35,478 bases of DNA from Actinomycetes bacterium (GTDB lineage Bacteria > Actinomycetota > Actinomycetes > Actinomycetales > Cellulomonadaceae), in contig JAEYUL010000022.1 in NCBI GenBank assembly GCA_023432565.1, forward strand, positions 1 to 35,478, given 5' to 3'. The notes under the pieces were generated by a model. It had not been told where the DNA came from and ran no database searches. It was given only the letters and a program-made list of their open reading frames with translations. Numbering within the stretch: the first letter of the stretch is position 1; each line of letters begins with the position of its first letter. A program made the position numbers and the translations under genes. Of the stretch, positions 15,971 through 23,970 are shown in pieces.

Positions 15971-17056
15971 TCAGGCTCCGGCGCAGCTCGCCGTCAGCCC
16001 GGTCGGGCTCCCCGAGCCGATGAAGCCGGCCGTGGCCGTGCCTCCGGCCCGGAGCGTGCCGTTCCACGACGCGTTGGTCAGCACGTTCCCGCTCTGCGTG
16101 CTCCCCCACGCCTGCGTGATGGTCGCGCCGCCGACCGTCACCTTCCAGCCGCTGACGCCGCTGGACCCTGCGGTCACCACGACGTCGGCGACGTAGCCGC
16201 CGGACCAGCTCGAGTTGACCTTCACGGTCGCGGTGCACGCACCGGTCGGCGTCTGGGTGGGCTCCTCGGTCGGAGTCTGGGTGGGCTCCTCGGTCGGCTC
16301 CTCGGTGGGCTCCTCGGTCGGGGTCTGGGTGGGCTCCTCGGTCGGCTCCTCGGTGGGCTCCGTGCCCGAGCCGATCGTGATGTCGCTGCACAGGTAGTAC
16401 GGCTGGTCGAGGTGGCTCGCCTGCCAGATCGTGTACAGCACCGCACGTCCGCTCCGGCCGGGCAGCGAGATGTCGGTCTGGTAGAGGCCGGTCGTCGGGT
16501 ACCTGCCGGTCGTCTTCACCAGGTCCAGCGAGCCCCACGTCAGCGGCTGCGTGGTCGGGTCGAACCCCGGCTTCGTGACGTAGATCTTCAGGTAGTCCGC
16601 GCCGTGCTTGGCGGAGTCGGTGAGCGTGAGGGTGAAGGTGTTCGGGACCTGCTTGGCCTTCCAGGCACCCACGGTGTCCATCGACTTGTACAGACCGTTC
16701 TGGGTGCGGCCGCCGGAGCAGAGCTGACCGTCGGGGATGACGGCCTCGTGCTGGCCGCCCACACCCTCGCGGAACAGCCCGTTCCAGTTCCACATCGCGT
16801 TCGGGTTGTCCTGGAACGCCTGCCAGCACATCGGGTCGAGAGTGGCCATCTGGGGGTTGAGGTGGTCGCCGCCCCATCGCTCCCAGCAGCCGTAGTTGCG
16901 GGTGGGCGGGTCGGTGACCGAGCCGTGCGCGCTGGCGGAGGGCGCGAGCACCGTCATCGCGCCGAGTCCCAGGGCCAGGCTCAGCGGGACCGCGAGCAGC
17001 GCGCGGCGCACGCGGCGCATCAGGCCTGGTCGAGCAGGTCGTGCGGACGTTCGCAT
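15971..17056 (-). CDS. Secreted AA10 lytic polysaccharide monooxygenase with CBM2
   Basis: 361 residues from ATG 17054-17056 behind GGGAGG. A copper enzyme that oxidatively cleaves crystalline polysaccharide outside the cell. The signal peptide (1-43) ends in APSASA, leaving His44 as mature His1; with His151 (mature 108, in AKHGADY) it forms the histidine brace. NYGCWERWG, DPMCWQAFQDNPNAMWNWNG, DGQLCSGGRT, GFDPTTQPLTWG and YTIWQASHLDQPYYLCSD match the group of S. coelicolor LPMO10B and T. fusca E7, which act on cellulose (C1/C4) and chitin; substrate here is inferred. A Thr/Glu/Pro linker (about 232-271) leads to a CBM2 (273-361) with exposed-type tryptophans in SSW, QAW and ASW. Confidence 0.95.
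   Translation of the reverse strand: MRTSARPARPGLMRRVRRALLAVPLSLALGLGAMTVLAPSASAHGSVTDPPTRNYGCWERWGGDHLNPQMATLDPMCWQAFQDNPNAMWNWNGLFREGVGGQHEAVIPDGQLCSGGRTQNGLYKSMDTVGAWKAKQVPNTFTLTLTDSAKHGADYLKIYVTKPGFDPTTQPLTWGSLDLVKTTGRYPTTGLYQTDISLPGRSGRAVLYTIWQASHLDQPYYLCSDITIGSGTEPTEEPTEEPTQTPTEEPTEEPTEEPTQTPTEEPTQTPTGACTATVKVNSSWSGGYVADVVVTAGSSGVSGWKVTVGGATITQAWGSTQSGNVLTNASWNGTLRAGGTATAGFIGSGSPTGLTASCAGA
16243..16362 (-). repeat. Short tandem repeat coding the EPT-rich linker
   Basis: About ten imperfect 12-base units (GTCGGCTCCTCG-like on the plus strand) encode EPTE/EPTQ/TPTE steps between the oxygenase and CBM2 domains. Slippage here would change linker length without breaking the frame. Confidence 0.85.
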
Positions 17057-17093
17057 GGGTTCCTCCCGGGGGTCAGGTGCCCGCGCACGGCCG

Positions 17094-17111
17094 GTCCGCC
17101 TCGTTGCGGAC
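17094..17111 (-). promoter_or_regulatory. Inverted repeat in the oxygenase leader
   Basis: GTCCGC-CTCGTT-GCGGAC is a perfect 6-base inverted repeat with a 6-base spacer, 38 bases before the ATG. It may be an operator or an mRNA hairpin. Further upstream, GAAACGGTTC (17173-17182) is a weak LacI-like half-palindrome. No CebR-type TGGGAGCGCTCCCA box was found. Confidence 0.25.
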
Positions 17112-17224
17112 GCGTCCCCGCGCAGGCGAGAGCCTCCACCGTCCACACCGGGCGCCCCGGGCGACAACAGGCGAAACGGTTCAGCCGGCGGCAGGGGGAC
17201 GTCCGGGCCTTGTCCGGGAGCAGG

Positions 17225-19243
17225 TCACGCGTCGTCGGTGACGGCGGCGGCGAACTGGCTGCGGTAGAGGCGGGCATACGCGCCGTCGGCCGCCAGGAGG
17301 TCGTCGTGCGTGCCCTGCTCGACGATCGAGCCGTGCTCCATCACGAGGATGGTGTCCGCGTCGCGGATCGTCGACAGCCGGTGGGCGATGACGAAGGACG
17401 TCCGGTTGGCGCGCAGGGCGTTCATCGCGTGCTGCACCAGCACCTCGGTCCGGGTGTCGACCGAGGACGTCGCCTCGTCGAGGATGAGGATCGCGGGGTC
17501 GGACAGGAAGGCACGCGCGATCGTCAGCAGCTGCTTCTCCCCCGCCGAGACGCCCGTGCCCTCGTCGTCGATCACGGTGTCGTAGCCGTCGGGCAGCGTG
17601 CGCACGAAGCGGTCCACGTACGTCGCCTCGGCCGCTGCGACGACCTGCTCGTGCGTCGCGGAGTCGACGCCGTAGGCGATGTTCTCCTCGATCGTCCCGC
17701 CGAACAGCCACGTGTCCTGCAGCACCATGCCCGTCGTGCGGCGCAGCTCGTCGCGGGTGAGCGTGCGGATGTCGACGCCGTCGAGGGTGATCCGGCCCGC
17801 GTCGACCTCGTAGAAGCGCATGAGCAGGTTCACCAGCGTCGTCTTGCCGGCACCGGTCGGTCCGACGATCGCGATGGTGTGCCCGGGCTCGGCGACCAGC
17901 GACAAGTCCTCGATGAGCGGCTGGTCCTCGCGGTAGGAGAACGCGACGTGCTCGAACGCGACCCGGCCCCGCACCGGCCGGTCGAGCGCCGCGGCGGGCT
18001 CCGGATCGGGTTCCTGCTCAGGTGCGTCGAGCAGGTCGAAGACCCGCTCGATCGAGGCGACACCGGACTGGAGGAGGTTCGCCATGCTGGCCAGCTGGGT
18101 GATCGGCTGCGCGAACTGCCGGCTGTACTGGATGAACGCCTGGACGTCGCCGAGCGTCATCGCCCCCGACGCCACCCGGAGGCCACCGACGACCGCGATG
18201 ACCACGTAGGTGAGGTTCGAGATGAAGCCGAGCGCCGGCTGGATGATCCCCGAGATGAACTGCGCGCGACGGCTCGAGTCGTAGAGCGCCTCGTTGCGGT
18301 CGGTGAACGTCTCGAGGGCGTCGTCCGAGCGGTTGTAGACCTGCACCAGCGTGTGGCCGGTGAACATCTCCTCGATGTGCGCGTTGACCTGACCCGTGTA
18401 CGCCCACTGGTCGATGAACCGCGGCCGCGAGCGCTTGGCGATCAGGGCGGCCACCAGCATCGACAGCGGGACCGTGATCAACGCGACCAGGGCGAGCAGC
18501 GGGGAGATCCAGAACATCATCCCGAGCACGCCGACGACCGTCAGGACCGACGTGATGACCTGGCTCAGGGTCTGCTGCAGGGTCTGGGCGACGTTGTCGA
18601 TGTCGTTGGTCACGCGGGACAACAGCTCGCCGCGCGGCTGCGAGTCGACGTAGCGCAGCGGGACCCGCGCGAGCTTGGCCTCGACCTGGGCGCGCAACCG
18701 CAGCACCGCGCCCTGCACCACGCCGGCGGTCATGCGCCCCTGGATCCAGCCGAACAGGAAGGACCCGACGTAGACGAGCGCGACGACGAGCAGGATCTGG
18801 GCCAGCCGGTCGAAGTCGACACCCTGCCCGGGCACCACGTCCATCGCAGACAGCATGTCCGCGACCCGGTCCTGGCCCTGGGCGCGCAACCCCTCGATCG
18901 CCTCGGCCTTGCTCACGCCGGCGGGCAGGAAGGCTCCCGCGACGCCCTCGAACAGCACGTCCGTGGCGTTGCCGAGCAGCTTCGGACCGATCACGGCCAG
19001 GACGACGCTCGCGACGCCGAGGAGCACGATCACGGTGATGCGCAGCCGCTCGGGTCGCAGCTCGCGCAGGAACCTCGTACCGGACTCCCGGAAGTTCATG
19101 GACTTCTCGCCCGGCATGCCCATCGCGCCCATGGGGCCGTGCCCGCCGCCGGGACCGCGCCGCACGCGCGCCGGTGCAGGTGCGGGTGCGGCGGGGCCTG
19201 CGCCGGGCTCTTGACGCGGCTGGGGTCGGTGCGCGGTGCTCAC
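17225..19243 (-). CDS. ABC exporter half-transporter, subunit with canonical Walker B
   Basis: 672 residues; GTG start (19241-19243) overlapping the partner's stop as GTGA and preceded by AGGAGG. A Pro/Gly/Met-rich N-terminal tail of about 60 residues is followed by a six-helix transmembrane domain (about 65-390) and an ATPase domain. Walker A is GPTGAGKTT, the signature is degenerate (VSAGEKQ in place of LSGGQ), Walker B is ILILDEATSSVD with the catalytic Glu, and the H-loop is VIAHRLSTI. With its neighbour it forms an asymmetric heterodimeric exporter like the mycobacterial Rv1272c/Rv1273c or TM287/288 type. The cargo is unknown; lipids and drugs are common. Confidence 0.93.
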   Translation of the reverse strand: MSTAHRPQPRQEPGAGPAAPAPAPARVRRGPGGGHGPMGAMGMPGEKSMNFRESGTRFLRELRPERLRITVIVLLGVASVVLAVIGPKLLGNATDVLFEGVAGAFLPAGVSKAEAIEGLRAQGQDRVADMLSAMDVVPGQGVDFDRLAQILLVVALVYVGSFLFGWIQGRMTAGVVQGAVLRLRAQVEAKLARVPLRYVDSQPRGELLSRVTNDIDNVAQTLQQTLSQVITSVLTVVGVLGMMFWISPLLALVALITVPLSMLVAALIAKRSRPRFIDQWAYTGQVNAHIEEMFTGHTLVQVYNRSDDALETFTDRNEALYDSSRRAQFISGIIQPALGFISNLTYVVIAVVGGLRVASGAMTLGDVQAFIQYSRQFAQPITQLASMANLLQSGVASIERVFDLLDAPEQEPDPEPAAALDRPVRGRVAFEHVAFSYREDQPLIEDLSLVAEPGHTIAIVGPTGAGKTTLVNLLMRFYEVDAGRITLDGVDIRTLTRDELRRTTGMVLQDTWLFGGTIEENIAYGVDSATHEQVVAAAEATYVDRFVRTLPDGYDTVIDDEGTGVSAGEKQLLTIARAFLSDPAILILDEATSSVDTRTEVLVQHAMNALRANRTSFVIAHRLSTIRDADTILVMEHGSIVEQGTHDDLLAADGAYARLYRSQFAAAVTDDA

Positions 19244-20982
19244 GCCGCCTCCTGGGCGCTGAGCTGGGAGTACACGATCTCGTGGTAGGTGGGGTTGCTC
19301 GCGAGCAGCTCCTCGTGCGTCCCCTGCCCCACGACGCGTCCGGCGTCCAGGACGACGATCCGGTCGGCGTGCCGGATCGTCGCGACGCGCTGGGCGACGA
19401 CGAGGACGCCCGCATCGCGCGTCTCGGGCACGAGCGCGGCCCGCAACGCCGCGTCGGTCGCGTAGTCGAGCGCCGAGAACGAGTCGTCGAACAGGTACAC
19501 GCGCGGTCGTCGGGCGAGCGCACGGGCGATCGCCAGCCGCTGACGCTGCCCTCCGGACAGGTTGGCACCACCCTGCTCGATGGTGGCGTCGAGCCCCTCG
19601 CCCATCTCCGCGACGAAGTCGCGCGCCTGCGCGACCTCCAGCGCGTGCCACAGGTCGTCGTCGCTCGCGCCGGGAGCGCCGTACTCGAGGTTCGAGCGCA
19701 CCGTCCCGGAGAACAGGTACGGCTTCTGCGGCACGAGCCCGAGCTGCGACCACAGCTCGCGCTGTGCGACGTCGCGCACGTCGACGCCGCCGAGCAGCAC
19801 CTGCCCCGCGGTCACGTCGTAGAGACGTGGCACGAGGTTGAGCAGCGTCGACTTGCCCGAGCCGGTCGACCCGATGATCGCGGTGGTCCGGCCGGGCTCG
19901 ACGACGAGGTCGACGCCCTCGAGCACGGCTCGCTCAGCCCCCGGGTACCGGAACTCGACGCCGCGCAGCTCGAGCCGCGCTCGCCGGGCGGGGTCCGCGG
20001 GCAGTGGCAGCGGCTCGACCGGCGGCAGCACGCTGGTCTGCGTCTCGAGCACCTCGCCGATGCGTCCCGCCGCGACGACCGCGCGCGGGAACAGCACGAA
20101 CATCATCGTGCTCATCATCACGGCCATGAGGATGTAGGCCAGGTAGGACAGGAACGCCGTGAGCTGGCCGATCTGCATCTCGCCGTCGGCGACGCGGTGT
20201 CCCCCGGACCACAGCACGGAGGTGCTCGTGAGGTTCACGACGAGCATGACCGCTGGGAACATCAGCGCCATCAGCTGACCGGCGCGCAACGACGTGTCGT
20301 ACAGGGCGCGGTTCGCCACGTCGAACCGCTGCGCCTCGCGCTCCTCACGGACGAAGGCACGCACCACCCGGATGCCCGCGATCTGCTCGCGCATGACCCG
20401 GTTGATCGCGTCGATCCGCTGCTGCATGACCCGGAAGTACGGGATCATCCGCGAGACGATCGCCGCGATCACGATCCCCAGCACCGGCACCGCGACCAGC
20501 AGCACGACCGACAGCCCCGCGTCCTCGCGCAGTGCCATGACGACACCGCCGACCAGCATGATCGGGGCCATCACGACGAACGTGAACGTCATCAGCGCGA
20601 CCATCTGGACCTGCTGGACGTCGTTCGTCGTCCGCGTGATGAGCGTGGGTGCACCGAACTGACCGAGCTCGCGGGCCGAGAACGTCTGCACGTGCGCGAA
20701 CAGGCGGCGCCGCACGTCCCGGCCGAACGCCATGGCCGCGTACGAGCCGTACCAGACGGCCGCGACCGCAGCGGCGACCTGCACCAGGCTGACCGCGAGC
20801 ATCACCGCACCGAGCCGCAGGATCTGGTCCGTGTCCCCCACGGCCACGCCGTCGTCGATGATCCGCGCGTTCAGGCTGGGCAGATAGAGCGTCGCCAGCA
20901 CCTGCACGAGCTGGAGCAGCACGACCGCCGTCACCGCGCGCGAGTACGGCGCCAGGTGCTCCCTCAAGAGCCGCGTGAGCAT
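19240..20982 (-). CDS. ABC exporter half-transporter, subunit with degenerate ATPase site
   Basis: 580 residues. The ATG at 20980-20982 is chosen for its GAGGAGG and because the transmembrane domain then begins as MLTRLLREHLAPYSRAV; an upstream ATG would add 12 polar residues. Six helices (about 15-300) precede the ATPase with Walker A GSTGSGKST and signature LSGGQRQRLAIARAL. In Walker B (VYLFDDSFSALD) Asp500 replaces the catalytic Glu, and Gln531 (VVAQRVATI) replaces the H-loop His. Its intact LSGGQ completes the working site of the partner, while its own site is degenerate. This is the first gene of the two-gene operon. Confidence 0.93.
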   Translation of the reverse strand: MLTRLLREHLAPYSRAVTAVVLLQLVQVLATLYLPSLNARIIDDGVAVGDTDQILRLGAVMLAVSLVQVAAAVAAVWYGSYAAMAFGRDVRRRLFAHVQTFSARELGQFGAPTLITRTTNDVQQVQMVALMTFTFVVMAPIMLVGGVVMALREDAGLSVVLLVAVPVLGIVIAAIVSRMIPYFRVMQQRIDAINRVMREQIAGIRVVRAFVREEREAQRFDVANRALYDTSLRAGQLMALMFPAVMLVVNLTSTSVLWSGGHRVADGEMQIGQLTAFLSYLAYILMAVMMSTMMFVLFPRAVVAAGRIGEVLETQTSVLPPVEPLPLPADPARRARLELRGVEFRYPGAERAVLEGVDLVVEPGRTTAIIGSTGSGKSTLLNLVPRLYDVTAGQVLLGGVDVRDVAQRELWSQLGLVPQKPYLFSGTVRSNLEYGAPGASDDDLWHALEVAQARDFVAEMGEGLDATIEQGGANLSGGQRQRLAIARALARRPRVYLFDDSFSALDYATDAALRAALVPETRDAGVLVVAQRVATIRHADRIVVLDAGRVVGQGTHEELLASNPTYHEIVYSQLSAQEAA

Positions 20983-21176
20983 CCCTGCCTCCTCGCTGCC
21001 GCGGGACGGTCCGCGCACCGGATCTGCCGCCTGCTGGGCCGCGTGCGGCGTGACGCACGACGACGCGGAGCGCCGAGGGCTCGGGCACCATAGGTCGCTC
21101 AGCGCCCACCCGGCAACCCGTTACCGCGCCGTTCGTCCGACGTGCGATCCGTGATGCACGTGCCCCTGGGTAAACG

Positions 21177-21209
21177 GCCGGCCGAGCAGCGTGGGCGTGC
21201 TCGGCCGGC
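21177..21209 (-). terminator. Intrinsic terminator of the nfeD-SPFH operon
   Basis: GCCGGCCGAGCA / TGCTCGGCCGGC is a perfect 12-pair stem with a 9-base loop, 5 bases after the SPFH stop. On the minus strand it is followed by CGTTTACCC, a short T-rich stretch. Confidence 0.75.
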
Positions 21210-21214
21210 GTCCC

Positions 21215-22435
21215 TCAGCGGTCGTAGGGCGGCTGGTCCGACGCCGCGTCGCCGGACGGTGCAGGCGGCGGCGGGACGTCAGGGCGGACCGGCTGCTGCG
21301 GCGGCGCGGCCGGTCGCGACGGGACCGCGGCCGCGCCCGGGTGCTGGCCGAGCTCGGCTGCGGGGTCGAACGGCCGGCCGGACAGCGTGCCCGCGCTCGT
21401 GGCGTCGGCCGTGGCCGCAGCGGACTCGCGCTTGGCCTCCGCCAACGCCTCGGCCGGGTCGGTCAACGTCACGGGCGGCAGGTCCTCGCCGAGCGGCGAG
21501 GTCCCCGCAGGGCGGGAGCCGGCATCGCCGGAGGGTGCCACCAGACCGCCGAAGCCCTGGGCCATCTGTCCGAGGGCGCTGGTCAGCTCCGACGGCAGGA
21601 ACCACATCTTGTTCGACGGGTACGCGGCGATCTTCGGCAGCGTCTGCAGGTACTGGTACGCGAGCAGCTTCGGGTCGGCGTCGCCACGGTGCACCGCGTC
21701 GAACACCTGCAGGATCGCGCGCGCCTCACCCTCGGCCCGCAGGATCGCGGACTGCGCCTCGCCCTCGGCCCGCAGGATCGCCGACTGCTTCTCGCCCTCG
21801 GCGGTGAGGATCTGCGACTGCTTGACGCCCTCGGCCGTGAGGATCGCGGCGCGGCGGTCCCGCTCGGCCCGCATCTGCTGCTCCATCGAGCCCTGCACAG
21901 AGGCGGGCGGGTCGATCGCCTTGAGCTCGACCCGGTTGACGCGGATGCCCCACTTGCCGGTCGCCTCGTCGAGCACGCCGCGCAGCTGACCGTTGATCTG
22001 GTCGCGGCTCGTCAGCGTCTGCTCGAGGTCCATCGAGCCGATCACGTTGCGCAGGGTCGTGACCGTGAGCTGCTCGATGCCGGTGATGTAGTTGGCGATC
22101 TCGTACACCGCCGACTTCGGGTCCGTGACCTGGAAGTAGATGACGGTGTCGATGCTCACGACGAGGTTGTCGGAGGTGATCACGGGCTGCGGCGGGAACG
22201 AGACGACCTGCTCGCGCAGGTCGACGCCCGCGCGCACGCGGTCGACGAACGGGATGAGCAGGTGCAGGCCGGCGTCCAGGGTCCGGGAGTACCGGCCGAG
22301 GCGCTCGACGATCACCGCCACCGTCTGCGGGACGATCCGCACGGAGCGGAACAGCGCGATGATGACGAACAGCAGGACGAGCGCGAGGACGACGATCAGC
22401 GCGATCTGGCCGACGTTCGTGGTGTCCTCCGGCAT
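21215..22435 (-). CDS. SPFH/Band 7 (stomatin-like) membrane protein
   Basis: 406 residues; ATG with AAGGAGG at good spacing. An N-terminal membrane segment (about 10-28) is followed by the SPFH domain: FRSVRIVPQTVAVIVERLGRY, LIPFVDRVRAGVDLREQVV and the stomatin-type TLRNVIGSMDLEQTLTSRDQIN. Next comes a coiled-coil region with 11-residue repeats of the ILTAEGEKQSA type (about 194-240). The last 120 residues are Pro/Ala-rich and likely disordered. SPFH proteins oligomerise in membrane microdomains and often work with NfeD partners; the nfeD-type gene lies 46 bases upstream on the same strand. The nearest characterised type is E. coli QmcA. Precise role unknown. Confidence 0.93.
   Translation of the reverse strand: MPEDTTNVGQIALIVVLALVLLFVIIALFRSVRIVPQTVAVIVERLGRYSRTLDAGLHLLIPFVDRVRAGVDLREQVVSFPPQPVITSDNLVVSIDTVIYFQVTDPKSAVYEIANYITGIEQLTVTTLRNVIGSMDLEQTLTSRDQINGQLRGVLDEATGKWGIRVNRVELKAIDPPASVQGSMEQQMRAERDRRAAILTAEGVKQSQILTAEGEKQSAILRAEGEAQSAILRAEGEARAILQVFDAVHRGDADPKLLAYQYLQTLPKIAAYPSNKMWFLPSELTSALGQMAQGFGGLVAPSGDAGSRPAGTSPLGEDLPPVTLTDPAEALAEAKRESAAATADATSAGTLSGRPFDPAAELGQHPGAAAVPSRPAAPPQQPVRPDVPPPPAPSGDAASDQPPYDR
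21723..21854 (-). repeat. Four 33-base tandem repeats inside the SPFH gene
   Basis: Units at 21723-21755, 21756-21788, 21789-21821 and 21822-21854 each code an 11-residue coiled-coil step (I-L-x-A-E-G-x-x-Q-S-x). The first two units are almost identical, which points to recent duplication. Confidence 0.85.
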
Positions 22436-22481
22436 GGAGCCTCCTTGGTCGGGACGTGCGGATGGGTTCTCGCGCCGGGCG

Positions 22482-22931
22482 TCAGGCGGCCGGCACCGGG
22501 ACGACCACGGCGGTGGCGCCGTCGATCCGGTCGACGGTGACCTCCGTGCCGGGCGGCAGCGCCGAGCCCGCCGTCGTGCGTGCGCTCCACACCTCGCCCG
22601 CGAGCTTGACCCGCCCCGTGTCGGCGGTGACGGTCGAGAGCACCACGGCGGGACGGCCGACGAGCGCGTAGGCGTTGGTCTCGACGAGCGGCGTGCGCTT
22701 CTTGAGGTGCCGCAGCAGCCAGGGACGCAGCGTCACCAGCAGCAGGACGGACACGACCGCGGCGATGAGGATCTGGGCCCACGGCGGTGCACCAGCGGCC
22801 GAGGCGATCCCCCCGGCCAGCGCGCCGCCCGCAGCCATGATGAACACGAGCTCGAGCGAGAGCATCTCCAGGATGCCCAGCGCGAGCGCTCCGCCGACCC
22901 ACCACAGCCAGTGCACCGCAGACCCCCGCAT
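22482..22931 (-). CDS. NfeD-like membrane protein
   Basis: 149 residues. Three to four hydrophobic segments (about 7-24, 27-47 and 50-68) are followed by a soluble OB-fold domain (about 85-147) with ALVGRPAVVLSTVTADTGRVKLAGEVWSA, the usual short NfeD pattern. It precedes the SPFH gene, the common bacterial pairing; NfeD proteins are thought to help SPFH assemblies. The ATG (22929-22931) has no good ribosome-binding site; a GTG five codons later (22914-22916), just after a GGGGG run, is an alternative start. A TANNNT box lies 15 bases upstream of the ATG. Confidence 0.88.
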   Translation of the reverse strand: MRGSAVHWLWWVGGALALGILEMLSLELVFIMAAGGALAGGIASAAGAPPWAQILIAAVVSVLLLVTLRPWLLRHLKKRTPLVETNAYALVGRPAVVLSTVTADTGRVKLAGEVWSARTTAGSALPPGTEVTVDRIDGATAVVVPVPAA

Positions 22932-22946
22932 CTTCGTCGTTGGCCC

Positions 22947-22952
22947 ATCCTA
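22947..22952 (-). promoter_or_regulatory. Putative -10 of the nfeD-SPFH promoter
   Basis: TAGGAT on the minus strand, 15 bases before the nfeD ATG, would give a very short leader. No clear -35 element. Confidence 0.3.
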
Positions 22953-22969
22953 GGCACAGCCTTGACGGA

Positions 22970-23007
22970 CTCGTGAGGTTTCACCGCTTCGTGCGACGCC
23001 TCACGAG
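22970..23007 (-). terminator. Stem-loop after the lone ABC ATPase gene
   Basis: CTCGTGAGG and CCTCACGAG form a perfect 9-pair stem around a 20-base loop, beginning 39 bases after the stop at 23047. It sits just upstream of the nfeD promoter region and no T tract follows, so termination is only likely. Confidence 0.45.
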
Positions 23008-23046
23008 CCAGGCGCGGCGCCTCGGCAGCGCGGTGCGGAGACCGGT

Positions 23047-23838
23047 CTACGCGCGCGACGCGGACCGCGCGCTCCAGCGGTCCTCGCGACGGTCGAGCAC
23101 CAGGTCCAGCCCGAACGCGCCCGAGAGCTGCTCGGCGGTCAGGACCTCCTCGATCGGACCCGAGGCGTGGACCTTGCCGTCACGCAGGAGCAGCAGGTGC
23201 GTGAAGCCGGGCGGGATCTCCTCGACGTGGTGGGTGACCAGCACGAGCACAGGGGACCGCGGGTCGTCGGCGAGCTCGGCGAGCGCCGCGACGAGCTCCT
23301 CACGCCCCCCGAGGTCGAGCCCCGCCGCGGGCTCGTCGAGCAGGAGCAGCTCCGGGTCCGCCATGAGCGCCCGCGCGATCTGGACGCGCTTGCGCTCTCC
23401 CTCGCTGAGCGTCCCGAAGTACCGGTCAGCGAGGTGCTCGACGCCGAACGCGCGCAGGAGGTCGCTCGCGCGCGTCTCGTCGAGCTCGTCGTACGCCTCG
23501 CGCCAGCGACCCGTGACGCCGTACGCGGCCGTCAGGACGACGTCACGGACGAGCTCACCCGTCGGGATCTTGTCCGCCAAGGACGCGCTCGACAGCCCGA
23601 TGCGGGGGCGCAGCTCGAACACGTCGACGTGGCCGAGCCGGTTGCCCAGGAGCTCGGCGGTGCCGCCCGTCGGGTGCATGCGTCCGGACGCGACCTGCAG
23701 CAGCGTCGTCTTGCCCGCGCCGTTGCGTCCCAGGACCACCCAGCGCTCACCCTCGCGGATGCGCCAGGACACGCCGTCCAGGATCGTCGTCGTCCCCCGT
23801 CGGATCGTCACGTCCTGGAGGTCGAGCACGTCGGTCAT
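23047..23838 (-). CDS. Lone ABC transporter ATPase (YlmA-like)
   Basis: 263 residues. A complete ATPase domain: Walker A GRNGAGKTT (about 37-45), Q-loop region RIGLSSASLADK, signature LSEGERKRVQIARAL, Walker B LLLLDEPAAGLD and H-loop LVTHHVEEIP. No membrane subunit or binding protein is next to it, so its partner must lie elsewhere, or it may not be a transporter part. The architecture resembles the single-ATPase group often labelled YlmA or molybdate-type, but substrate assignment is not justified. The ATG is preceded 6 bases upstream by TAGGGT, fitting a leaderless transcript. Confidence 0.85.
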   Translation of the reverse strand: MTDVLDLQDVTIRRGTTTILDGVSWRIREGERWVVLGRNGAGKTTLLQVASGRMHPTGGTAELLGNRLGHVDVFELRPRIGLSSASLADKIPTGELVRDVVLTAAYGVTGRWREAYDELDETRASDLLRAFGVEHLADRYFGTLSEGERKRVQIARALMADPELLLLDEPAAGLDLGGREELVAALAELADDPRSPVLVLVTHHVEEIPPGFTHLLLLRDGKVHASGPIEEVLTAEQLSGAFGLDLVLDRREDRWSARSASRA

Positions 23839-23844
23839 GGCACG

Positions 23845-23850
23845 ACCCTA
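23845..23850 (-). promoter_or_regulatory. Putative -10 of a leaderless promoter (lone ABC ATPase)
   Basis: TAGGGT-CGTGCC-ATG on the minus strand gives TANNNT-N6-ATG with no Shine-Dalgarno sequence. Confidence 0.5.
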
Positions 23851-23958
23851 ACGTTCGCGGCCGAGTGCCGGGGCACACGCCCACGGCGGACGCCCGCACC
23901 GACGCGCGTACGGCGGCGGTGCGGCGCCCAGCCGCGTCGGCGGCACGCGACGGGCACG

Positions 23959-23964
23959 TACCGT
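23959..23964 (+). promoter_or_regulatory. Putative -10 of a leaderless promoter (unknown gene at 23971)
   Basis: TACCGT-GGGCGT-GTG: a TANNNT hexamer exactly 6 bases before the chosen GTG, with no Shine-Dalgarno sequence. It helps decide this start. Confidence 0.5.
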
Positions 23965-23970
23965 GGGCGT

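Noticed and set aside
16243..16362. CRISPR-like array
   Set aside because: The short units run head to tail with no spacers and encode the oxygenase linker.
17057..17224. CebR-type cellulase operator upstream of the AA10 gene
   Set aside because: The expected TGGGAGCGCTCCCA-like palindrome is not present; only weaker repeats are seen.
21723..21854. CRISPR-like or noncoding repeat
   Set aside because: Units are contiguous, in frame and encode coiled-coil repeats.
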